64,000 bases of DNA from Cellulosimicrobium cellulans (GTDB taxonomy: Bacteria > Actinomycetota > Actinomycetes > Actinomycetales > Cellulomonadaceae): positions 62,001 to 126,000 of the forward strand of contig NZ_VEGH01000003.1 of the NCBI RefSeq assembly GCF_007679345.1, given 5' to 3'. The stretch's first letter is position 1. Every line of letters starts with the position of its first letter. Below are positions 58,404 to 64,000 of the stretch, piece by piece. The position numbers were made by a program, and so were the translations under genes. The notes beneath the pieces were generated by a model that was not told the origin of the DNA, did no database searches, and saw only the letters and a list, made by a program, of their open reading frames with translations.

Positions 58404-59148
58404 CCCGGGCTCGGTCCGGGGTGCGCCAGACGGAGACGTGCGAGTTGCTCTCCGCGGTGAACGGCGCCTCCGAGAAGTCCGCCCAGCGCTCGGCGAGCCG
58501 CATCCCGGCGATCCGCGCCATCAGGTCGAGCTCCGCGGGCCACGCGTACCGGTGCGGCGACCGGCCGGTGGTCACGGAGCCGTCCGGCTCGACGGTGTAG
58601 TGGTGCGACACCAGCCGCTGCTCGACCACGTCGTACCGGTCGAACCCGAGGTGCCCCTCGCTCACGTCGAACGGCAGCGCCACCTCGCCGGGCGGCAGCC
58701 GGCGCAGCTGCGGCACGAACACCTCGCAGACGAACGCGCCCCCGGGTTCGAGGTGCCGCGCGGCGTTCGCGAAGCACGCGACCTGCGCGTCCTGGGTCAT
58801 CAGGTTCGTGATGCCGTTGAACACCAGGTACACGAGCCGGAACCGCCCGGGGGCGGTCGCCGTCGCCATGTCGCCGATCGTCACCGGCACCCGGTCGGCG
58901 CCCGGCTTCGCGGCCAGCCGCGCCGCCATCGGGGCCGACCGCTCGATCCCCGCGACCGGCACCCCGCGGTCCCCCAGCGCCAGGGCGACCCGCCCGGTGC
59001 CGACGGCCAGCTCCAGCGCCGGGCCGCCGTCGGCGCGGGCCGCCAGGAAGTCGACCGTCGGGCCGAGCACCCCGGGGGCGAACATCGCGGCGCTCGACGC
59101 GTCGTACCGCGCGGCGACCTGCTCGGTCCAGATGTCCTCGTCCGTCAC
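58387..59148 (-). CDS. Class I SAM-dependent methyltransferase
   Basis: A 253-residue methyltransferase. ALELAVGTGRVALALGDRGV is motif I for S-adenosylmethionine. GIERSAPMAARLAAKPG is motif II, VYLVFNGITNLMTQDAQVAC motif IV, and LEPGGAFVCEVFVPQLRRL motif VI. The remaining C-terminal beta-rich part (FDRYDVVEQRLVSHHYTVEP) is a substrate lid. The substrate is unknown. GTG at 59148 has a weak -10-like CAGCCT ending 7 nt upstream. Its end overlaps the AI-2E gene on the opposite strand. Confidence 0.9.
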   Translation of the reverse strand: MTDEDIWTEQVAARYDASSAAMFAPGVLGPTVDFLAARADGGPALELAVGTGRVALALGDRGVPVAGIERSAPMAARLAAKPGADRVPVTIGDMATATAPGRFRLVYLVFNGITNLMTQDAQVACFANAARHLEPGGAFVCEVFVPQLRRLPPGEVALPFDVSEGHLGFDRYDVVEQRLVSHHYTVEPDGSVTTGRSPHRYAWPAELDLMARIAGMRLAERWADFSEAPFTAESNSHVSVWRTPDRARVSAPR

Positions 59149-59257
59149 GGTCCCGAGGCTGCCACCGGGGGGACGCGCGGGCCAGGGAATAGCGGCCGGG
59201 TGCCGGGCCGTGTTGAGTAGGACGCGTCACCGCCGACGACGCCCGGAGGAGCCCCGC

Positions 59258-59593
59258 ATGGACGTGCACCAGCTCGCGCAGGATCAGATCGACCTCGCCC
59301 ACCAGGACCCGCACGGGCGCAGCGCCCAGATCGTCGTGCACGACGGGCCGCTGCGGCAGACCGTCATCGCGCTGCGCACGGGGACCGCGCTCGCCGAGCA
59401 CAACTCGCCGCCCGCGGGCAGCATCCTCGTCCTGCGCGGCACCGTCGCCGTCTCCAGCGCCGGCCGCGTCGACACGCTGCCGGCGGGCTTCCTGGCGACG
59501 CTGACGCACGACCGGCACGGTGTGGAGGCGCTCAGCGACGCGGCGATCCTGCTGACCACGGTGACCGGGACCGGCGAGCCGTCGCACGGCTGA
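59258..59593 (+). CDS. Cupin-domain protein
   Basis: A 111-residue single-domain cupin. GPLRQTVIALRTGTALAEHN, then SPPAGSILVLRGTVAVSSAG and a LPAGFLATLTHDRHGVEAL segment form the barrel. The usual metal-binding G(X)5HXH motif is reduced to AEHNSPPAGS with a single His, so catalysis is uncertain and it may be a metal-free or regulatory cupin. ATG at 59258 follows GGAGGA. A TAGGAC -10-like box lies near 59218. Confidence 0.85.
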   Translation: MDVHQLAQDQIDLAHQDPHGRSAQIVVHDGPLRQTVIALRTGTALAEHNSPPAGSILVLRGTVAVSSAGRVDTLPAGFLATLTHDRHGVEALSDAAILLTTVTGTGEPSHG

Positions 59594-59667
59594 CCCGCCA
59601 CGCCGGCGGGCCGGACGGCCGGGCGCGCGGCGCGGGAATGCCGTCGCGCGACCCGGCCGCCGGTCCG

Positions 59668-59673
59668 TAGCGT
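59668..59673 (+). promoter_or_regulatory. Leaderless-type -10 box
   Basis: TAGCGT ends 7 nt before the GTG at 59681 and sets that start in preference to the in-frame GTG at 59672, which overlaps the box. Confidence 0.65.
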
Positions 59674-59680
59674 GACCGGT

Positions 59681-60406
59681 GTGCCGGACCCGATCTTCGC
59701 CGACCCGCGGCTCGCAGCGCTCTACGACGTGTTCGACGACGACCGCGCGGACCTCGACCTGTACCGCGCGGTCGCGCGCGAGGTCGGCGCGCGCCGGGTG
59801 CTGGACGTCGGCTGCGGCACGGGCACCCTCGCCCTGCTCCTGGCGGACGACGGGCTGGCGGTCACCGGCGTCGACCCGGCGGCCGCCTCGCTCGACGTCG
59901 CGCGCGCCAAGCCCGGTGCCGACCGCGTCACCTGGCTGCACGGCGACGCGACGACGCTGCCGCCCCTGGCGGTCGACCTCGTCACCATGACCGGCAACGT
60001 CGCGCAGGTGTTCCTGGCGGACGCCGACTGGTCGGCCACCCTCCGCGGCATCCGGGACGCGCTGGCGCCGGGCGGCCACGTGGTGCTCGAGACGCGCCGG
60101 CCCGAGGCCCGCGCGTGGGAGGCGTGGGCCGGCGGCGACGGCGGCGGCGCGCGCGACGTGCCAGGCACCGGGCGGGTCGTCGAGGAGTTCGCCGTCACCG
60201 CCGTCGACCTGCCGCTGGTGTCGTTCCGCTCGGTGTTCCGGTTCCCGGACGGCGCCGAGGTCGCGTCGGCGTCGACGCTGCGGTTCCGGACGCTGGACGA
60301 GGTGCGGTCGTCGCTCGCCGCGGCCGGGCTCACGGTCGTCGACGTGCGGGACGCGCCCGACCGGCCGGGGCTGGAGCACGTGGTGCTCGCCCGCCGGGAG
60401 GCCTGA
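59681..60406 (+). CDS. Class I SAM-dependent methyltransferase
   Basis: A 241-residue methyltransferase unrelated in detail to the one at 58387. Motif I is VLDVGCGTGTLALLLADDG, motif II TGVDPAAASLDVARAKPG, with VDLVTMTGNVAQVFLADADW and LAPGGHVVLETRRPEARAWE following. It resembles ubiquinone/menaquinone-type or small-molecule methyltransferases. The start at GTG 59681 is set by the -10 box. The next gene begins at its stop codon. Confidence 0.9.
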   Translation: MPDPIFADPRLAALYDVFDDDRADLDLYRAVAREVGARRVLDVGCGTGTLALLLADDGLAVTGVDPAAASLDVARAKPGADRVTWLHGDATTLPPLAVDLVTMTGNVAQVFLADADWSATLRGIRDALAPGGHVVLETRRPEARAWEAWAGGDGGGARDVPGTGRVVEEFAVTAVDLPLVSFRSVFRFPDGAEVASASTLRFRTLDEVRSSLAAAGLTVVDVRDAPDRPGLEHVVLARREA

Positions 60407-61044
60407 CCACGGCCGGCGGGACGCGGGCGGTCGGCGCGGGCGCGCTGTGGTCCGACCCGTCGTCGGCCGCGGACCCGCGCGGCCGGCACCTGGTCGTGCT
60501 CCTGCACGGCGCGGGCGGCGTCCCCGAGGACATGGCGCCGTTCCTCGCCGCGCTGCCGGCCGGCGCGGTGGGGGTGGCCCTCGCCGGGCGGCTCCCCGTG
60601 CGCGACCGGTGGGCGTGGGCGGACACCAGGCGGAGCGACCCCACCGGGTTCGAGGAGTCGGCCGCGGGGGTCGCCCGCTGGCTGGACGCGCAGCCGGGGT
60701 GGTCGTCGGCGGGGCTCGTCGGCTTCTCGCAGGGCGGCGCCGTCGCGGTGCAGCTGCTGCGCGCCGCCCCCGACCGGTACCGGTACGCGGTCACCCTGTC
60801 GGCGTTCCTCGCCACCGCCCGGGACCCGCGCGACCCCGGCGTGGCGCGGGTGCGGCCCCCGGCGCTGTGCTGCCACGGCGACCGCGACGACGTCGTCCCC
60901 GACGCCTGGGCGGACCGCCTGGCGTCGTGGGCCGGGCGGCACGCGGCGGCGACGACCCGGCGGTACCCGGGCCTCGGCCACACGATGGACGACCGGGAGA
61001 CGGCGGACGTGGCGCGGTTCGTGGCGGAGCACGCGCGCGGGTGA
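60403..61044 (+). CDS. Alpha/beta-hydrolase (phospholipase/carboxylesterase type), start uncertain
   Basis: About 213 residues of a serine hydrolase. LVVLLHGAGGVPEDMAPF is the oxyanion loop, LVGFSQGGAVAVQLL the nucleophile elbow (GFSQG), CHGDRDDVVP the Asp region and YPGLGHTMDD the catalytic His. This is the YpfH/carboxylesterase pattern. No ATG, GTG or TTG lies in frame between the previous stop and the first conserved strand. CTG at 60403, overlapping the TGA of the preceding gene, is the best candidate, with GGGAGG close upstream. A start in the middle of the upstream gene cannot be excluded. Confidence 0.8.
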   Translation: MTTAGGTRAVGAGALWSDPSSAADPRGRHLVVLLHGAGGVPEDMAPFLAALPAGAVGVALAGRLPVRDRWAWADTRRSDPTGFEESAAGVARWLDAQPGWSSAGLVGFSQGGAVAVQLLRAAPDRYRYAVTLSAFLATARDPRDPGVARVRPPALCCHGDRDDVVPDAWADRLASWAGRHAAATTRRYPGLGHTMDDRETADVARFVAEHARG

Positions 61045-61064
61045 CGGAGCGCTCGCCCCACCGC

Positions 61065-61097
61065 CCGTGTCGATCCGCGGGTTCCCCGTTCGACACC
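61065..61097. repeat. Inverted repeat after the hydrolase gene
   Basis: GTGTCGA and TCGACAC form a 7-bp stem near the ends, with CGGG/CCCG pairing inside and CACC/GGTG able to extend it outward across a mismatch loop. Possible terminator for the gene ending at 61044. Confidence 0.45.
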
Positions 61098-61147
61098 CGG
61101 GTGAGAGGGTCCGGACGAGGGACCCGCGACCAGGGAGGGGCAGCACC

Positions 61148-61570
61148 GTGAAGTACATGCTGATCATGCGGACCACCGACGAGTGGGCGCCGGGCGCCAC
61201 CGGCGTGGAGAACGAGGACATGATCGAGAAGATGAGCCGGTTCAACGAGGAGCTCATCGCCGCCGGGGTGCTCGTCGCGATGGAGGGGCTGTCCGACGAC
61301 CCGGCCGAGAGCGTCGTCGTCGACTACGCGCAGACCCCGCCGGTCGTCACCGACGGCCCGTACAGCGAGGCCAAGGAGCTGTTCGGCGGCTACTGGATCC
61401 TCGACGTCGCGTCCCGGCCGGAGGCGGTGGAGTGGGCCCGGCGCGCCCCGCTCGACGGGCCGGGGGTCAAGGTCGAGGTGCGGCGGATCGCGAGCATCGA
61501 CGAGTTCCCCCAGGACAACCCCTGGATCCAGCGGGAGCGGGCGTGGCGCGAGGCGACGGGCCAGCTCTGA
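61148..61570 (+). CDS. YCII/DGPF-domain protein, ECF42 partner
   Basis: A 140-residue protein of the YCII family with the DGPF-type motif VVTDGPYSEAKELFGGYWIL. KYMLIMRTTDE at the N-terminus and a conserved His/Asp-rich core complete the family. DGPF proteins are typically encoded next to ECF42 sigma factors, exactly as here, and are thought to work with them. GTG at 61148 follows GGGAGGGG. It overlaps the sigma gene by 28 nt with the start chosen there. Confidence 0.92.
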   Translation: MKYMLIMRTTDEWAPGATGVENEDMIEKMSRFNEELIAAGVLVAMEGLSDDPAESVVVDYAQTPPVVTDGPYSEAKELFGGYWILDVASRPEAVEWARRAPLDGPGVKVEVRRIASIDEFPQDNPWIQRERAWREATGQL

Positions 61571-62844
61571 CGGGGGACGCGCCGGGGGAGGGCCGCGCCG
61601 CGGTCGAGGCGGTCTGGCGGGTGGACGCCGCCCGGATCGTCGCGACCCTGGCGCGGTCCACCGGCGACCTCTCCCTCGCGGAGGACGTCGCGCAGGACGC
61701 GCTCGCCGAGGCGCTGGTCGCGTGGCCGCGGACGGGCGTGCCGGCGAACCCCGCGGGGTGGCTGGTCACGACCGCCCGCCGGCGCGCCGTCGACGCGTTC
61801 CGGCGGCGCGCCGCGGGCGACGAGCGGTACGCCGCCCTGGCGCGCGCGGCGGGGCGGCCGGGGGAGCAGCGCGACGCGGACCTGCTCCGGGACCCCGACG
61901 CGATCGGCGACGACGTGCTCGCGCTCATGTTCGTCGCGTGCCACCCGGTCCTGTCGCGGGAGGCGCGGGTCGCGCTCACGCTGCGGGTCGTGGGCGGCCT
62001 CACGACCGAGGAGATCGCGCGCGCCTTCCTGGTCCCGACCGCCACCGTGCAGGCGCGGATCACGCGGGCCAAGAAGACGCTGAGCGCCGCGCGGGTGCCG
62101 TTCGCCGTCCCGGAGGGCGCCGAGCGGCGCGAGCGCCTGGGCTCGGTGCTCGCGGTGGTGTACCTGGTGTTCACCGAGGGGTCGACCGCGACCTCCGGGG
62201 ACGGCTGGCTGCGCCCGGACCTCGCGCACGAGGCGGTCCGGCTCGCCCGCGTGCTCGCGCACCTCGCGCCGGACGAGCCTGAGGCGCTCGGTCTGCTCGC
62301 GCTGCTCGAGCTCACCGCGGCCCGGTTCCCGGCCCGCGTCGCGGCGGACGGCTCGGCGGTGCTGCTCGAGGACCAGGACCGCCGCCGCTGGGACCGGGAC
62401 GCGATCCGCCGGGGCCGCGCCGCGCTGGCGGCCGCGGGGCGGGTGGGGCGCGGCCTCGGCGCGTACGGGCTGCAGGCCGCGATCGCCGAGTGCCACGCGG
62501 TCGCGGCGTCGGTCGCCGCCACCGACTGGGAGCGGGTGCTCCTGCTGTACGAGGCGCTCGGCCGGCTGGCGCCGTCGCCCGTCGTCGACCTCAACCGCGC
62601 CGTCGCGCTGGCGATGGTGCGCGGCCCCGCCGCGGGGCTCGCCGTGGTGGACGGGCTGGTCGCCGCCGGGGCCCTCGACGGCTCGCACCTGCTGCCGTCG
62701 GTGCGGGGGGAGCTGCTGCGCCGGCTGGGCCGCGACGCCGAGGCGCGCGACGACCTCGCGCGCGCCGCGGCGCTGTGCCCCAACGCGGCGGAGCGGCGGG
62801 TGCTGCAGGCGAAGATCGCCGCCCTCGGGCCGGCGGCGGGCTGA
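61543..62844 (+). CDS. ECF42-type RNA polymerase sigma factor (SnoaL-free, DUF6596 extension)
   Basis: A 433-residue sigma factor. Sigma region 2 is at about 20-90 (LAEDVAQDALAEALVAWP, NPAGWLVTTARRRAVDAFRR). Region 4 is at about 135-190 (LTLRVVGGLTTEEIARAFLV, PTATVQARITRAKKTLSAA). The large C-terminal extension is TPR-like (ERVLLLYEALGRLAPSPVVD, LNRAVALAMVRGPAAGLAV), which is diagnostic of ECF42. Start set at GTG 61543 (GGGAG at 61532-61536), since the CTG overlapping the YCII stop is less usual. No anti-sigma factor is nearby, as expected for this group. Confidence 0.9.
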   Translation: MARGDGPALTGDAPGEGRAAVEAVWRVDAARIVATLARSTGDLSLAEDVAQDALAEALVAWPRTGVPANPAGWLVTTARRRAVDAFRRRAAGDERYAALARAAGRPGEQRDADLLRDPDAIGDDVLALMFVACHPVLSREARVALTLRVVGGLTTEEIARAFLVPTATVQARITRAKKTLSAARVPFAVPEGAERRERLGSVLAVVYLVFTEGSTATSGDGWLRPDLAHEAVRLARVLAHLAPDEPEALGLLALLELTAARFPARVAADGSAVLLEDQDRRRWDRDAIRRGRAALAAAGRVGRGLGAYGLQAAIAECHAVAASVAATDWERVLLLYEALGRLAPSPVVDLNRAVALAMVRGPAAGLAVVDGLVAAGALDGSHLLPSVRGELLRRLGRDAEARDDLARAAALCPNAAERRVLQAKIAALGPAAG

Positions 62845-62985
62845 CGGGCCCGACCGCGCCCGCCCGCACCGGCCCGCCCACGACCGCCCGCCGACGCCCG
62901 GCCGCGCGGACGGGCGAACGCCCTGTACAGCGCCACCGCCGTGCTGGCACGCTCGGAGCAGACGACCGACCCGGACGGGGGAGCG

Positions 62986-63183
62986 ATGCCCGACGACGAC
63001 CGGCCCGACCCGACCGACCGCCGACCGCTCGGCGGGCGGCCCGGCACGAACGGCGCCCCGTTCGGCACCAGCGTCCGCGACGCGCCGTCCCGCACCCCGC
63101 GCTCGACCGGGGTGCTGCTGGCCGAGGCCGCCCCGTTCCTGCTGCTCGCCGCGGTCGTCGTCCTCGTGCTGGCCGGGCGGTGA
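62986..63183 (+). CDS. Small single-pass membrane protein
   Basis: A 65-residue protein: a hydrophilic Asp/Arg/Pro-rich N-terminus and one C-terminal transmembrane helix (LLLAEAAPFLLLAAVVVLVL approximately). No family is assigned. ATG at 62986 follows GGGGGAG. It overlaps the VOC gene by 4 nt (GTGA), so the two are co-translated. Confidence 0.75.
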   Translation: MPDDDRPDPTDRRPLGGRPGTNGAPFGTSVRDAPSRTPRSTGVLLAEAAPFLLLAAVVVLVLAGR

Positions 63184-63542
63184 CCGGCGTGGAGCGCGTG
63201 CTCGGCATCGGGGGCTACTTCCTGCGGGCGCGTGACCCGGAGGCGCTCACCCGGTGGTACCGCGAGCTGCTCGGGATCCAGGACGACGCGCACGGCCTGT
63301 GGCAGCAGGCGGCCGGTCCGACCGTCTTCGCCGCGTTCGAGCCCGACACCGACTACTTCGGGTCGCCGGAGCAGACCACGATGCTGAACTTCCGGGTCCG
63401 CGACCTCGACGCGATGCTCGCGCAGCTGCGGGAGCGTGGCGCGGACGTCGCGCCCGAGACGCAGGACATGGCGGGCGTCGGGCGGTTCGGCTGGGTCACC
63501 GACCCGGAGGGCAACCGCGTTGAGCTCTGGCAGCCGGCCTGA
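63180..63542 (+). CDS. VOC (glyoxalase/bleomycin resistance) superfamily protein
   Basis: A 120-residue single VOC domain: IGGYFLRARDPEALTRWYRE, LGIQDD, NFRVRDLDAMLAQLRERGAD and GWVTDPEGNRVELWQPA. The terminal metal-ligand Glu in VELWQ is present. Fold members range from glyoxalase I to metal-dependent dioxygenases and resistance proteins, and the short form alone does not decide. Start overlaps the small membrane protein. Confidence 0.9.
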   Translation: MTGVERVLGIGGYFLRARDPEALTRWYRELLGIQDDAHGLWQQAAGPTVFAAFEPDTDYFGSPEQTTMLNFRVRDLDAMLAQLRERGADVAPETQDMAGVGRFGWVTDPEGNRVELWQPA

Positions 63543-63719
63543 GGCCGAGCACGGGCGGGACCCGGCCGGCGGGCGCGCGGGCCCGGGTGAACCACGCCGC
63601 GCGCCGGGTGAAACCCCTGGCCACGTGCACCGGGGCGCACCGCGGCCCGTCCGCGGCACGTACCGTCGGCACCCCGGGCCGGCCGCCGCCGACCCCCGTC
63701 GCCCGGAAGGAGGGTCGTC

Positions 63720-64000
63720 ATCGACGCCGAGCCGACGGCCCCGCCGATCGACGACCCGTGCTGGCGGGACGCCCTCGGCCGCGTCCTCGCCGACCCCGGC
63801 GCGCACGTCCTGCACGCGCAGCCCGTCGTCGACCTGGCCACGGGTCTCGTCGCCGGGTACGAGCTGCTGTCCCGGTTCGACGGCCCGTGGCGTGCCGCCC
63901 CGGACGCGTGGTTCGCGGCGGCGCAGCACTGGGGCGCGAACCCCGCTCTCCAGGCGCGCGTGCTGGAGAAGGCCGTCGTCGCGCGCGGGGACCTGCCGCC
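63720..64000 (+). CDS. EAL-domain protein, 5' part only (window edge), apparent ATC start
   Basis: An open frame runs off the end of the window: residues 1-93 contain the start of an EAL domain (HAQPVVDLATGLVAGYELLS, RFDGPWRAAPDAWFAAAQHW). A near-perfect ribosome binding site, GGAAGGAGGG at 63705-63714, is spaced 6 nt from ATC at 63720. There is no ATG, GTG or TTG in frame between the upstream stop at 63609 and the conserved domain, so ATC is the apparent start. The signature reads YELL rather than EAL. Confidence 0.7.
   Translation, partial: MDAEPTAPPIDDPCWRDALGRVLADPGAHVLHAQPVVDLATGLVAGYELLSRFDGPWRAAPDAWFAAAQHWGANPALQARVLEKAVVARGDLP

Noticed and set aside
59672..59680. GTG at 59672 as the methyltransferase start
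   Set aside because: It overlaps the TAGCGT -10 box. GTG 59681 has the leaderless spacing seen elsewhere.
1..64000. tRNA, rRNA, insertion sequences, integrases and attachment repeats
   Set aside because: All intergenic gaps were read for these. None had a cloverleaf, transposase motif or long direct repeat; this is a visual search and short ncRNAs could be missed.

Overview
The window is a stretch of very GC-rich (well over 70%) actinobacterial chromosome. Codons are strongly GC3-biased, GTG starts are common, many neighbouring genes overlap by 4 nt (GTGA/ATGA), and -10 boxes of the TAGNNT/TANNNT type are frequent. The gene content points to Cellulomonadaceae or a close relative, most likely a Cellulomonas-like organism: a GH94 phosphorylase, a GH3 beta-glucosidase, a cytoplasmic GH10 xylanase, a sugar ABC importer and LacI regulators, alongside the actinobacterial pgsA-DUF881-sbp-DUF881-garA-ftsR-nuclease-MerR block. 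This assignment is an inference from content. No rRNA, tRNA, CRISPR, insertion sequence, prophage or plasmid feature was seen, and no gap between genes exceeds about 255 nt.

Layout. 0.25-3.2 kb: a stress/envelope operon of manganese catalase, an amphipathic-helix membrane protein, a holin-III-like membrane protein and a DUF3618 protein, closed by a hairpin terminator. 3.3-11.1 kb: a translationally coupled FtsX/MacB-type ABC system with two ATPases and two very large permeases. 11.3-16.9 kb: a small wHTH-like protein, VanY carboxypeptidase, an FNT anion channel, a TPR-GGDEF diguanylate cyclase, a uronate-dehydrogenase-like SDR and a DinB protein. 17-21.6 kb: two GAF-ANTAR proteins, a flavodoxin, a PabC/IlvE-fold aminotransferase and an M20 peptidase. 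21.6-26 kb: an EAL-DICT phosphodiesterase divergent from a membrane glycosyltransferase with a MshEN/GspE-N-like domain and its overlapping membrane partner, a candidate c-di-GMP-controlled polysaccharide locus. 26-32.4 kb: Dps, an NHEJ cluster (stand-alone ATP-dependent ligase divergent from Ku, then an HhH-PHP protein), HU, Zur and threonine aldolase. 32.6-35.1 kb: DEAD-box helicase and a CoA-binding protein. 35.3-40.8 kb: the pgsA-to-MerR block, colinear with the mycobacterial Rv1822-Rv1830 region but without gcvH.

41-52.8 kb is the metabolic centrepiece. A minus-strand operon runs SBP, two permeases, GH3, a DUF624-like membrane protein, a 1141-residue GH94 enzyme and an endonuclease/exonuclease/phosphatase-fold protein, with a divergent LacI regulator. 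Gene content and enzyme size resemble loci for uptake and phosphorolysis of beta-1,2-glucooligosaccharides rather than ordinary cellobiose use. A consensus promoter (TTGACA, 17 nt, TAGATT) with a LacI-type operator at the presumed start site lies in the divergent gap. 52.8-64 kb: an orphan ParA-like ATPase, an MBL-fold hydrolase, intracellular GH10 xylanase with its LacI regulator, an AI-2E-family permease, two methyltransferases, a cupin, an alpha/beta-hydrolase, an ECF42 sigma factor with its YCII/DGPF partner, a VOC protein, and the start of another EAL protein that runs off the end.

Two themes run through the window. First, about sixteen genes carry a -10-like hexamer ending 6 or 7 nt before the start codon, as expected for leaderless mRNAs. 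Second, several intergenic gaps, mostly between convergent genes, hold long, sequence-unrelated inverted repeats beside or in place of ordinary terminators.
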